DNA of 28,842 nucleotides from a virus. This document shows, piece by piece, positions 12,492-19,802 of this stretch. The position numbers and the translations under genes are program-made. The stretch covers positions 1-28,842 of IMG/VR virus record IMGVR_UViG_3300037264_000764; one strand, 5' to 3'. The first letter of the stretch is position 1. The number at the start of each line of letters is the position of its first letter. The notes beneath the pieces were generated by a model. That model was not told the DNA's origin and did no database searches. It saw only the letters and a list, made by a program, of their open reading frames with translations.

Positions 12492-14221
12492 TGACACCCA
12501 CGACGACCACGGATCGCATCGTTGCTACTCCTCACGAGCTGACGGATTTCCGTCCGATCAAGCTCCAGGTGACGGAGAGTGCGGACGGCACAGGCAAGGT
12601 GCGTGTCCGTGGTGAGTTTGCCCGGTGTGATCAGGCCACGCAGAACGGGCGTGTCTACTCGCGGTCGTTGTTCGAGCGCGAAGTCGGCCGGATGACCAAG
12701 GACTTGTCGGCGCGCAAGGTCTTCGGTGAATTGGACCACCCGACCGATGGCCGCACGCTGCTGACCCGCGTGTCGCACGTCATCACGGGGCTGGAAGTGC
12801 AAGAGGACGGCACGGTCATTGGCGAGGCCGACATCTTGGACACGTCTCGGGGACAAGACCTGAAGGCGTTGCTCAAGAGCGGTTGCTCCGTGGGCGTGTC
12901 GTCGCGCGGCACGGGTTCGACCAAGACGCTCAAGGACGGCAAGGAGGAAGTCCAGGAGGACTACCGCCTGATGACCTTCGACTTCGTGGCGGAGCCTGCG
13001 GACCAGACGGCGTACCCCAAGACCTTCTTCGAGTCGATCGTTGGAGGACAGGCGCTTCCAGAGGGCACCACGGTCGAGCAGCTCGTTCAGCAGGCGCAGG
13101 AAGACACGGCGCTGAAGGTCGAGAACCAGATGCGCCTGGAGTTCGCATCGAAGCTCCCGCTTCTGATCGAGAAGCTCAAGGCAGACCTTCGTGCAGAGGT
13201 TCAGGCTGAGCTGCTGGCAGACCCGTCCATCGCAGGCGCCAAGGCTGCGTTGGAGCAGGTGAAGACTGCGCTGCGGCCGTTCGTGTTGCCGGACGACATT
13301 GAGAAGACGCTCTCTGAGCGTGATTCCGAGATGGGCCGGTTGCGCAACGCAGTGGCGTCTCGCGACCTGAAGATCAAGGAGCTGGAGGACGACGGCGCGA
13401 AGCTGGAGTCGATGGCTCGTGCGGCAGGCTTCAAGTATTTCGTCGAGCGCAGCATCAGCGGCGACGAGAACGGCGAAGTCATCCGGGCGGCTTTGGGCGA
13501 CCTGACGGGCTACGCCACCCTCGATCTGCTCAAGGCCAAGCTGGAGAGCGTGCAGGCAGAGCTGACCGCGAAGAAGCAGAAGGCGGTCGAAGAAGCTGCA
13601 CAGCGCGCAGCAGAGGCTGCGGCGCTGAAGGAAGCTGCGGACAAGGCTCGTGCCGAGGTCGAGGCCGAGAAGAACGCGCTGCTCAAGCAGCTCGAAGTGG
13701 CCGAGGCGGCAGCATCCGATGCTCGCGCGAAGGTGCTCGTGGAGGCCAAGGCGCAGGAGTCGGAGCAGGCTCAGTTGCTCTCCGAGGAGCGTGCAGCTCG
13801 GCAGGCAGCCGAAGCGCAACTCACGGCTCGTGTGGATGATCTCCAAGAGGCGCTGACCAAGGCTGTTGCGGCCAACAAGATTCAGGCGCTTGGCTCCTAC
13901 ATCGAGCGCAAGATCGCTGGGCACCAGCAAGCCGGTGAGATTCGCCTTGCGCTGAATGATCAGATCAATGAGGATACGAGCCGTCAAGAGATTGACGAGT
14001 TCATCGACTCTTTTCCGGTTCCCATCGTGAACGAAGATGCTGACAACGTCCGAAGCCGTGTGCGTCGTTTGACGCGCGGCGGTCGTCAGCCCGGCGCGAT
14101 CGTGGAGGAAAAGCAGGGTGCTCCTGCGGCCAATGTTGGTCGTGGCGGAGAAGACGACAGTGACTATCTCGGGCTCGGTTCGGACGTAAAGACGCTTCGC
14201 AAACTGTCCGGGCTGGGTTGA
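12491..14221 (+). CDS. Prohead maturation protease fused to a scaffold-like coiled coil
   Basis: Residues 1 to about 185 form a T4 gp21-like prohead protease: an NGRVYSRS segment near residue 54, GELDHP with candidate catalytic H83, and GVSSRG with candidate nucleophile S137 or S138. This enzyme cuts scaffold and capsid proteins during head maturation. Residues 186-576 are a long Ala/Glu/Lys-rich helical region, strongly coiled-coil in residues about 350-460, resembling the scaffold T4 encodes separately as gp22. Two similar segments flank the coil (residues 314-354 and 467-508, both Y-x-x-E-R-x-I-x-G then GE-x-I-R-x-A-L). The tail is Gly/Arg-rich. ATG 12491 has GAAGG at 12481-12485. The scaffold assignment is inference. 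Confidence 0.85.
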   Translation: MTPTTTTDRIVATPHELTDFRPIKLQVTESADGTGKVRVRGEFARCDQATQNGRVYSRSLFEREVGRMTKDLSARKVFGELDHPTDGRTLLTRVSHVITGLEVQEDGTVIGEADILDTSRGQDLKALLKSGCSVGVSSRGTGSTKTLKDGKEEVQEDYRLMTFDFVAEPADQTAYPKTFFESIVGGQALPEGTTVEQLVQQAQEDTALKVENQMRLEFASKLPLLIEKLKADLRAEVQAELLADPSIAGAKAALEQVKTALRPFVLPDDIEKTLSERDSEMGRLRNAVASRDLKIKELEDDGAKLESMARAAGFKYFVERSISGDENGEVIRAALGDLTGYATLDLLKAKLESVQAELTAKKQKAVEEAAQRAAEAAALKEAADKARAEVEAEKNALLKQLEVAEAAASDARAKVLVEAKAQESEQAQLLSEERAARQAAEAQLTARVDDLQEALTKAVAANKIQALGSYIERKIAGHQQAGEIRLALNDQINEDTSRQEIDEFIDSFPVPIVNEDADNVRSRVRRLTRGGRQPGAIVEEKQGAPAANVGRGGEDDSDYLGLGSDVKTLRKLSGLG

Positions 14222-14236
14222 TCTCAGGAGAGGATT

Positions 14237-14242
14237 AGGAGG
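14237..14242 (+). promoter_or_regulatory. Strong ribosome binding site of the capsid gene
   Basis: AGGAGG lies five bases before ATG 14248, with a second CAGGAGAGG just upstream. This is the strongest site in the window, consistent with the high synthesis expected of a major capsid protein. Confidence 0.7.
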
Positions 14243-14247
14243 AACCG

Positions 14248-15750
14248 ATGAACGACGTGCCAACTCGTCAACTGCTGGAGGACGGTGGTTCTCGCACCAT
14301 CATGGACGAGGGCTACGTCCAGGCTCTCGATCACAAGTGGGGTAAGCTTCTCGAAGGGGTGCCTGCGCGCAACCCGATCGAGCGGCACGCCCGCAATGTG
14401 ACCGCGATGCTGTTCGAGAATCAGGCCAAGCACCTGAAGGGACTGACCGAGGAGACTCGGCAACTGAACGTGGGATCGTTCACGAAGTTCATCTTCCCGA
14501 TCCTGCGCCGGGTGTTCCCCAACCTGATCGCGAACGAGATCGTGTCGGTTCAGCCGATGACCGGCCCGGTGGGCGCGGTCTTCTACCTGGACTACGTGTA
14601 CTCGACCACGAAGGGTCCGACCGCTGCGGGCAACGTGATGCCGCGTGACTTCGACAAGGACTACACGTCCGAGTTTGTCAACGGCGAGATGCTCGCGACC
14701 GGCAACGGCGTGGACTTCGGCGGTGCCGGTGCGGCGCTCAACTCGAATCTGTCGTTCACGCCTGTGCGTCCTCTGGACAGCTCGCGTGGCTTCAGTGTCG
14801 TCGTCAAGGAACTGAACCCGACCACGGGTGCGGTCATCCAGACGGCGACCGACGACGGCGCGGGCGGCTTCACGGGCGCGGTGGCCTCGGGCGTCATCAA
14901 CTACTCGAACGGCTCGATCTCGAACTTCAAGTTCACGGTCGCTCCGGTCCTGGGCAGTCAGCTCAAGGCGTTCTACTTCTACGACGGTGAGATGAACACC
15001 AAGCTCCCGACGCTGAGCTTGGATGTCAAGAAGAAGCTCATCGAGGCGATTCCGCGTCGCCTCAAGAGCCTCTGGTCGTCGGAAGCTGCGGAAGACCTCC
15101 GCGCGCTGCACGGTGTGGACGCCGAGAGCGAGATGGTCGCCACGGCTGCCAACGAGATCGCGCTGGAGATCGACCGCGAGATCATCCAGGAGCTGTTCCA
15201 GCTCTCGACCGGCACCACGGCGTCGTTCGACCGCATCCCGCCTGCCGGCATCAACGAGTTGGACCACCTGCGCGGCCTGCTCACGCAGATCAGCACCGTG
15301 TCCAACCTGATCCACAAGAAGACGCTTCGTGCGCCTGCGAACTGGATCGTCACCAGCCCCGAGATTTCGGCGCTGCTCGCTCAGTTCACCACGCACGGCG
15401 ACTTCCGAGCGTCCTACGTCTCGGGCGCTGAGAGCCCCTACGGCCCGGCTGACATGCCGCGCCAGCTCACCCAGCACGGCCAGTTCGGCATCTACAAGGT
15501 CGGCACCTTGCAGAACAAGTGGCAGGTGTACGAAGACCCGTTCTTCACCCGCGACCAGATGCTGATCGGCCTCAAGGGCTCGACGTACCTGGACTCGGGC
15601 TACGCCTGGGCGCCGTACATCCCGCTCCAGATCACGGCGACGTTCTTGGACCCGAACGATCTGAGCTTCCGCAAGGCGATGCGCACTCGCTACGGCAAGG
15701 CGCCGCTTCGGCCGGAATACTACGGTCAGGTCCGCGTCACGAACCTCTGA
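14248..15750 (+). CDS. Major capsid protein (T4 gp23-like, HK97 fold)
   Basis: The 500-residue protein aligns by eye with T4 gp23: KWGKLLEGVP and AMLFENQAKHL near the N terminus, then RRVFPNLIANEIVSVQPMTG, and a C terminus with RTRYGKAPLRPEYYGQV. It builds the icosahedral shell. An N-terminal delta-type region is probably removed by the upstream protease. LTE at residues 66-68 matches the L-x-E cleavage preference of T4 prohead protease and lies close to the T4 cut. Residues about 173-248 form an inserted beta-rich module (TDDGAGGFTGAVASGVINY) also seen in the sheath. A very strong ribosome binding site precedes it and a terminator follows. Confidence 0.95.
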   Translation: MNDVPTRQLLEDGGSRTIMDEGYVQALDHKWGKLLEGVPARNPIERHARNVTAMLFENQAKHLKGLTEETRQLNVGSFTKFIFPILRRVFPNLIANEIVSVQPMTGPVGAVFYLDYVYSTTKGPTAAGNVMPRDFDKDYTSEFVNGEMLATGNGVDFGGAGAALNSNLSFTPVRPLDSSRGFSVVVKELNPTTGAVIQTATDDGAGGFTGAVASGVINYSNGSISNFKFTVAPVLGSQLKAFYFYDGEMNTKLPTLSLDVKKKLIEAIPRRLKSLWSSEAAEDLRALHGVDAESEMVATAANEIALEIDREIIQELFQLSTGTTASFDRIPPAGINELDHLRGLLTQISTVSNLIHKKTLRAPANWIVTSPEISALLAQFTTHGDFRASYVSGAESPYGPADMPRQLTQHGQFGIYKVGTLQNKWQVYEDPFFTRDQMLIGLKGSTYLDSGYAWAPYIPLQITATFLDPNDLSFRKAMRTRYGKAPLRPEYYGQVRVTNL

Positions 15751-15758
15751 TCCAGAGG
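15744..15758 (+). other. Hairpin overlapping the capsid stop codon
   Basis: CCTCTG (15744-15749) and CAGAGG (15753-15758) pair perfectly around a three-base loop and include the TGA stop. With the terminator that follows it could stabilise the 3' end of the capsid message. Confidence 0.4.
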
Positions 15759-15775
15759 CTCGGCTACACACTCAG

Positions 15776-15807
15776 AGGGGCGGCCTACGGGTCGCCCCTT
15801 TGTGTTT
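15776..15807 (+). terminator. Rho-independent terminator after the capsid gene
   Basis: AGGGGCG (15776-15782) pairs with CGCCCCT (15793-15799), and the stem is followed by a T-rich run, TTGTGTTT (15800-15807). It lies 26 bases past the capsid stop and ends the head transcription unit. It is the only convincing intrinsic terminator in the window. Confidence 0.75.
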
Positions 15808-15820
15808 GTGCTGGGGGCGC

Positions 15821-15835
15821 GTAGGCTGGGCCTAC
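15821..15835. repeat. Perfect 6-bp inverted repeat beside palindrome copy 2
   Basis: GTAGGC (15821-15826) and GCCTAC (15830-15835) are perfect arms around TGG. The 14-bp palindrome begins five bases later. It may be a further operator half or RNA stem. No equivalent is seen at the other two palindromes. Confidence 0.4.
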
Positions 15836-15840
15836 ACTGT

Positions 15841-15854
15841 GGACCGCACGGTCC
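15841..15854. repeat. 14-bp start-associated palindrome, copy 2
   Basis: GGACCGCACGGTCC ends 12 bases before ATG 15867, with AAGGAG between. It directly follows the terminator region after the capsid gene, so it sits at the beginning of a new transcription or translation block. Confidence 0.8.
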
Positions 15855-15866
15855 AAGGAGCAGACG

Positions 15867-16091
15867 ATGGCTAGATCAACGGATGTGTTGCGCGAGCTGG
15901 AGGCGGTGGATGCTGCGCTTCGCAGTCCCCGCGCCCAGGTACTCCATGAGCATGTGCTGCTGGGAGCAACCAAGGTGGTGTCATCCACGACCGATCTTGG
16001 TACACTCCGCGAGCAAGTGGTCCAGGTTCTCGGTGAACTGGACGGACTGAGGGTTCGTTTGGAGAGCATCTTGGGCTCTCTGAAGGAGTGA
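15867..16091 (+). CDS. Small helical hypothetical protein (74 aa)
   Basis: ATG 15867 follows AAGGAG at 15855-15860, directly downstream of the 14-bp palindrome. The product is predicted helical with coiled-coil character, especially residues 45-74 (LREQVVQVLGELDGLRVRL). No known family is recognised. It opens the neck-gene block after the capsid terminator, and its stop overlaps the start region of the next gene. It may be a small structural or chaperone protein, but nothing in the sequence shows that. Confidence 0.7.
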   Translation: MARSTDVLRELEAVDAALRSPRAQVLHEHVLLGATKVVSSTTDLGTLREQVVQVLGELDGLRVRLESILGSLKE

Positions 16092-16096
16092 TGGCG

Positions 16097-16429
16097 ATGG
16101 CATACCAACTGCCTCCTGGTTCTGGCAGCCTGATGCTCCCTGGTGTGGGCGTTGTTTCGTCGGGGCAGGTCATCGTTGGAGACTTCGGCCACCTCGTGAA
16201 GCTGGGGTTGCTGGTGGAGGTGCCTGGAGCTGTGTCTCCTCCCGTGCCCGCGCCTGCTCCCGCGCTTGAGCTGACGGAGCAATTGCCCGAGGTTCCGGTG
16301 TTGGAGGACACGAGCAGCACGGCCAAGGCGGAGCCCGTAGCCGACGCGGAGCCCGAGGAGCATCCCTTCGAGGGCCTGCCTCCGGTTCGTGCGCCGGGCA
16401 AGGGCAAGCCCCCTACCAAGCGGAGGTAA
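16097..16429 (+). CDS. Small protein with Pro/Ala-rich linker and basic tail (110 aa)
   Basis: AAGGAG at 16083-16088 is best spaced for ATG 16097. ATG 16091 or GTG 16088 in the same frame are alternatives. Residues 1-45 form a small Gly/Val-rich, probably beta-structured head (LMLPGVGVVSSGQVIVGDF, then HLVKLGLLVEV). The rest is a Pro/Ala/Glu linker (PPVPAPAPALE) ending in a basic tail, GKGKPPTKRR. The design matches the protein at 20569-21027. Its family is not recognised. Position between capsid and neck genes suggests a head decoration or head-tail joining role, which is conjecture. Confidence 0.65.
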   Translation: MAYQLPPGSGSLMLPGVGVVSSGQVIVGDFGHLVKLGLLVEVPGAVSPPVPAPAPALELTEQLPEVPVLEDTSSTAKAEPVADAEPEEHPFEGLPPVRAPGKGKPPTKRR

Positions 16430-16435
16430 TAGCCC

Positions 16436-17230
16436 GTGCCGGCACCTGCGGTCGTTCGACAGTTGATGGACGAGGAGCAGCTTGTAGCGTGGATTCTGCG
16501 CTATCTGGGCGCTCCGTTCGTGAAGGTCGAGCTGACGGCGGAGCACATCACCGATGCCATCGAAGAAGCGCGTCGCTGGTACACGGCCAAGAAGGGCCTG
16601 CACAAGCTGCTGTTCTTTGATGTGGTGTCGGGTGTTAGCGTGTACACCCTGCCGCCTGACGTGGAGGTAGTGGTCAACGTAGCCTTTGCGTCTACCGGAA
16701 TCGCTACGATTACTTCGGTAGCGTCGGCTGGCATCGGGCCGGGGTTTGGCGGCGTGGACATCTACGGGGGGCTGGTGATGGCCGGCTCGGGTGGCATCGT
16801 GCCGTCGTTCTCGCCGTTTGGATCGGTCACGGGGCCGCTGTCGGAGTGGACTCAGTCCATGCAGTACCTGGAGCAGTTCGCTCGCGTGTTCAGCTCGGAG
16901 CTGGACTGGCGCCAAGACCATCGGGAGCTGCGCTTGTTTCCCCCGAGTGGGTACCCGACTGGGCTTGTGTGCCTGGAGTACAAGACCAATACCTTCACCA
17001 TCGAGCAGTTGTCTGACCGCGATCACGACTTGGTGAAGCGGTACTCGTTGATGGCGAGCAAGAAGCGGTTGGGGCGCGTTCGTTCAAAGTACCCAGGCGG
17101 CTTCCCTACGGCGCAAGGCAGCGTAGACTTGGACGGCGCCACGTTGCTCGAAGAAGCGCGTTCCGAGGAAGAAACACTCACCACGGAAATCTATGAGCAC
17201 GGGTGGCCGATGGGCTTCTTCTTGGGCTAG
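16436..17230 (+). CDS. Putative neck / head-completion protein (264 aa)
   Basis: GTG 16436 follows GGAGG at 16422-16426. The N-terminal segment HITDAIEEARRWYTAKKG followed by YTLPPDVEVVVNV has the pattern of phage neck or head-completion proteins: a helical adaptor, then strands beginning with a Y-x-LP turn. A central Gly-rich stretch (residues about 95-135) is followed by helices with FARVFSSELDW, then RELRLFPPSGYPTGLVCLEY and KRYSLMASKKRLGRVRSK. It lies after the capsid gene in the position of the T4 neck genes 13 and 14. I assign a head-tail connector role with moderate confidence; the exact family is not certain. Confidence 0.65.
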   Translation: MPAPAVVRQLMDEEQLVAWILRYLGAPFVKVELTAEHITDAIEEARRWYTAKKGLHKLLFFDVVSGVSVYTLPPDVEVVVNVAFASTGIATITSVASAGIGPGFGGVDIYGGLVMAGSGGIVPSFSPFGSVTGPLSEWTQSMQYLEQFARVFSSELDWRQDHRELRLFPPSGYPTGLVCLEYKTNTFTIEQLSDRDHDLVKRYSLMASKKRLGRVRSKYPGGFPTAQGSVDLDGATLLEEARSEEETLTTEIYEHGWPMGFFLG

Positions 17231-17239
17231 TGATCTACC

Positions 17240-17815
17240 ATGTCGGATGAAGGCAAGATTCGCCCCATTGTGCATCCGAGCCCGGTCGCCCCGGCGTTCG
17301 ATGGCGACATGCATCTTGGAGCCCAAGAGCTGTTCCTGTTCGATTGCATCGCTTCTGAGGTAAACAGGATTGCCGGTACAGAGGTGGACCTGTACCTGCT
17401 GAACAAGGGCAAGTCGAAGCGCGACCCGCTGTACGACGAGATGCTAACGGAGTCGTGGGATGGGCCGTTCCGCTTGCGCATCTACGTGGAGTGGCCGGCG
17501 CCCTTACCTGAACCCAGGCCCGAAGGCTTCCGTGAGTCGTGGGCTAGTTCTGTGTGGATTGCTCGCGTCGATCTGGATAGAGTGAAGGCCCGCGCCCCGT
17601 ACTACGGAGACGTGGTCCACTTCTGGAAGATGCCGTACTTTGATCACTTCTCGACCACCTACGACGTTGGAAAGAACGCCAAGGGCTACTTTTTTACGAT
17701 CACAGGTGTTGAGGACGATGGCCATCTGTTCGACAATGCCGCGTTCGTTGGGTTCAAGTGTTCCATCGCGCGCAACAGCGAGTTCACCCCCGAGCGCAGG
17801 CTGACCAACACGTAG
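17240..17815 (+). CDS. Putative neck / head-tail connector protein (191 aa)
   Basis: The start is ATG 17240, ten bases after the preceding stop, with no good ribosome binding site, so coupling is likely. Residues about 30-65 (ELFLFDCIASEVNRIAGTEV, then LYLLNKGKSKRDPLYDEML) resemble the opening of gp14-like neck proteins, where a helix is followed by a strand and a D-x-L-Y-x-E segment. A later PYYGDVVHFW and DNAAFVGFKCS give a beta-rich C-terminal half. Together with the preceding gene it probably forms the ring joining the filled head to the tail. The assignment is by pattern and position. Confidence 0.6.
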   Translation: MSDEGKIRPIVHPSPVAPAFDGDMHLGAQELFLFDCIASEVNRIAGTEVDLYLLNKGKSKRDPLYDEMLTESWDGPFRLRIYVEWPAPLPEPRPEGFRESWASSVWIARVDLDRVKARAPYYGDVVHFWKMPYFDHFSTTYDVGKNAKGYFFTITGVEDDGHLFDNAAFVGFKCSIARNSEFTPERRLTNT

Positions 17816-17825
17816 GAGAGCGTCC

Positions 17826-18083
17826 ATGAAGAATCGTAGAGAGCTACTGGCAATCGTCGCGGAGAGCGAGTCCGAGGAAGACTACGATCCGAAGATGATG
17901 ATCTACATCGTTGCCGCTGCGAAGGAGTCTGGTGTGGACCTCACGGACAGGGATTCCGTGGGCGCCTTCTTGGATTCTCTCAAGGCGTTGATCACGCGCG
18001 ACAAGTCGTCCCTCATGGCGGCGTTGCGCAAGTACGCCAAGAAGGACAGCAAGCAGCTCTCGAAGCTCGCTATGAAGGCTTGA
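17826..18083 (+). CDS. Small hypothetical protein (85 aa)
   Basis: ATG 17826 has AGGAG at 17814-17818. The product is acidic at the N terminus (ESESEEDYD) and basic at the C terminus (RKYAKKDSKQLSKLAMKA), with helices between. I do not recognise the family. It lies among neck genes and is followed by a 56-bp gap holding a TTGACA (18093-18098) without a credible -10. Confidence 0.65.
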   Translation: MKNRRELLAIVAESESEEDYDPKMMIYIVAAAKESGVDLTDRDSVGAFLDSLKALITRDKSSLMAALRKYAKKDSKQLSKLAMKA

Positions 18084-18139
18084 GTTCATCCCTTGACACC
18101 CGAGGCTGCCGTTCCACGACTGTGTAAAGAGGTAGTCGT

Positions 18140-18592
18140 ATGAGCCCTGAAGATGTTGTGGCCGAGATTGCTCAGGGCGTGTCGCCTGTCTGCGCGACCT
18201 GCACGCAGTATTGGCGAGGACGTGAGATCGGTTTGCCGCGACCGCGTTGTGCGACGCTCGTGCGTTGTGGCTCACCGATCGCTGGGGACACGTTCAGTCA
18301 GTACGAGGGCATCATCACGGACTTCGGGCGCTGGTGCTTTGTCTGCGCTTCAGAGGCAGACTTCGCGGTGCAGGTTCGAGACGAGGAGCGCTTGATCGGG
18401 GTGTGCAAGGGGCACGTGCGCTTGCTCAATGAGCTTGAGGCTAGTGAGGTAGGGGATCAGTCTCCTGTGCTCAGGTTGGCCACAGGGCGAGGCCGGTTGC
18501 CGCTTCTGCAACTACTGCCCAAGCCCAAGAAGGGGTTGTTCCAGGCCATCGCCGAGACGGAGGCGGAGTTCAGGGCCGAGGAACAAGGCTGA
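18140..18592 (+). CDS. Cysteine-rich putative zinc-binding protein (150 aa)
   Basis: ATG 18140 follows AGAGG about eight bases upstream. The first 95 residues contain C18-x2-C21, C37, C43, C66-x2-C69 and C89-x2-H92, enough for one or two zinc sites of zinc-ribbon type. The second half is helical and ends in acidic residues. Its family is not recognised. Zinc-binding proteins occur among T4-like tail and baseplate proteins, but the position among neck genes does not settle its role. It ends exactly where the next GTG begins. Confidence 0.7.
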   Translation: MSPEDVVAEIAQGVSPVCATCTQYWRGREIGLPRPRCATLVRCGSPIAGDTFSQYEGIITDFGRWCFVCASEADFAVQVRDEERLIGVCKGHVRLLNELEASEVGDQSPVLRLATGRGRLPLLQLLPKPKKGLFQAIAETEAEFRAEEQG

Positions 18593-19423
18593 GTGGGGAT
18601 TCGGGTCAAGAGCGACCTGGCTCCCGCGCTGACGTATTTCCGGCAGTTGGAAGCACGCTACGCAGCGCTGGGCGCGCACATCACCCACGGCAGTGCGCAG
18701 TACGTTCGGGATGCTGTGGCCGAGGGGCAGCCCGGCGACCGGGATGGCGAGCAGATGCGCCGAGCCCTCTCGGTAGCCAAGATCGTCGGTGCCGACCTGA
18801 CGGACCCCAAGCTGCTCCCCAAGGCGTTCGCCGTGATGTTGGACACTGAGCGCGTGCCCAAGGCCAAGCTGCGTGAGCTGGGACCGCAAGACGTGGTGTA
18901 CGTGCGCCCAAAGAGGCGGCGCGCTGTGCGAGTAGCTCCCGAGATTGAAGCTCTCGTGCGGTTCAGTCCGTGGACCCCGGACCTGCTCCCGTTCTTCCCG
19001 TCCAAGCGGCAAGCCGTCTTGGTGTATAGAAAGGTAAGCAGAGAAGAAGTAGACAGCGTGCGCGAAGCGCGCGTCAAGGATGCGCCGCAGTGGAGAGCCG
19101 TGCTGGCGTCGGCTGGGGTGGACACGAGCAAGCCGCGTCCGGCTCCTATCAAGGTCGAAGTTACACCAGACTTGGTGTTTTACGCTGCGAGGCAAGAGTT
19201 CGGAGGTGGCAAGCGTAGAGCCCTGAAACTGTGGCGGAAAGCTGTAAGGCGCTTGGTAGGATCGGGGGTTTCGACTATGATGCGGCAGCCTGGGGTAGCG
19301 AAGCTGCTGAGTGATCCTAACGACAAGAGTTGGCGCACTCTGGCGAAGATCAGCGGGAACACACGGATCACTGAGCAACAGGCCGCTAGTTTCAATCGGT
19401 TTGCGCAACGTCTTACGAGCTGA
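18593..19423 (+). CDS. Hypothetical neck/tail-joining region protein (276 aa)
   Basis: GTG 18593 directly abuts the previous TGA, with GAGGAA about 12 bases upstream. The N terminus (SDLAPALTYFRQLEARYAAL) is a helix of the kind found at the start of HK97 gp10-like tail-joining proteins, but the protein is much longer than that family. Residues about 100-160 are basic and strand-rich, and the C-terminal 90 residues are helical and basic (KLWRKAVRRLVGSG). I would expect a head-tail joining or minor structural protein, with low certainty. Confidence 0.6.
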   Translation: MGIRVKSDLAPALTYFRQLEARYAALGAHITHGSAQYVRDAVAEGQPGDRDGEQMRRALSVAKIVGADLTDPKLLPKAFAVMLDTERVPKAKLRELGPQDVVYVRPKRRRAVRVAPEIEALVRFSPWTPDLLPFFPSKRQAVLVYRKVSREEVDSVREARVKDAPQWRAVLASAGVDTSKPRPAPIKVEVTPDLVFYAARQEFGGGKRRALKLWRKAVRRLVGSGVSTMMRQPGVAKLLSDPNDKSWRTLAKISGNTRITEQQAASFNRFAQRLTS

Positions 19424-19435
19424 CGGAGGAAGATC

Positions 19436-19801
19436 ATGGATGAACGAGTCGTCGAGGGGCTGTCGAAGGTACGCAAGGCGCTGAACGAGACGATCGACAG
19501 CGAGGCTGGCGGAGAAGCCGGTGATCTCGGGGCTGTCAATCTCTCTGTGGCGGCGGAGCGCGTGGACGCTTTCCTCACGGACGTTGTCGAGTCCCTGATG
19601 GCTGAGTACGACGTGGACGAGGAAGACGCCTTCGACTTCGTTGTCAGCGTGGCGGATGCCATGGCCGAAGCAGGCGAGCTGCCTGAGATGCCGGCCGAGG
19701 ACGACGAGGACGACCTTCAGTCCGAATGGCTGGGCGCGGCGACCACGTCGGGCTTCGCGGCGGTGGTTCTGGAAGTGGCGGCCGAGTCGTCCGAGGAGTG
19801 A
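19436..19801 (+). CDS. Acidic hypothetical protein (121 aa)
   Basis: ATG 19436 follows GGAGGA at 19425-19430. The product is strongly acidic (for example AEDDEDDLQ near residue 90) and helical, with no basic domain or known motif. Its small size and charge, in a run of neck and tail genes, would fit an assembly chaperone or DNA-mimic-like protein, but nothing specific supports either. It ends one base before the next GTG. Confidence 0.65.
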   Translation: MDERVVEGLSKVRKALNETIDSEAGGEAGDLGAVNLSVAAERVDAFLTDVVESLMAEYDVDEEDAFDFVVSVADAMAEAGELPEMPAEDDEDDLQSEWLGAATTSGFAAVVLEVAAESSEE

Positions 19802-19802
19802 C

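Noticed and set aside
12350-14263. 637-residue open frame on the minus strand
   Set aside because: It is antisense to the protease-scaffold gene, is Leu/Arg/His-rich through complementing Glu/Lys/Ala codons, and has no plausible ribosome binding site context.
18093-18128. Promoter before the cysteine-rich protein
   Set aside because: TTGACA at 18093-18098 is perfect, but no sequence 16-18 bases downstream resembles a -10 element (ACGACT at 17 bases).
19641-19802. Longer start for the tail completion gene
   Set aside because: An upstream ATG would overlap the well-formed acidic protein gene by more than 150 bases. GTG 19803 has a ribosome binding site and abuts the previous stop.
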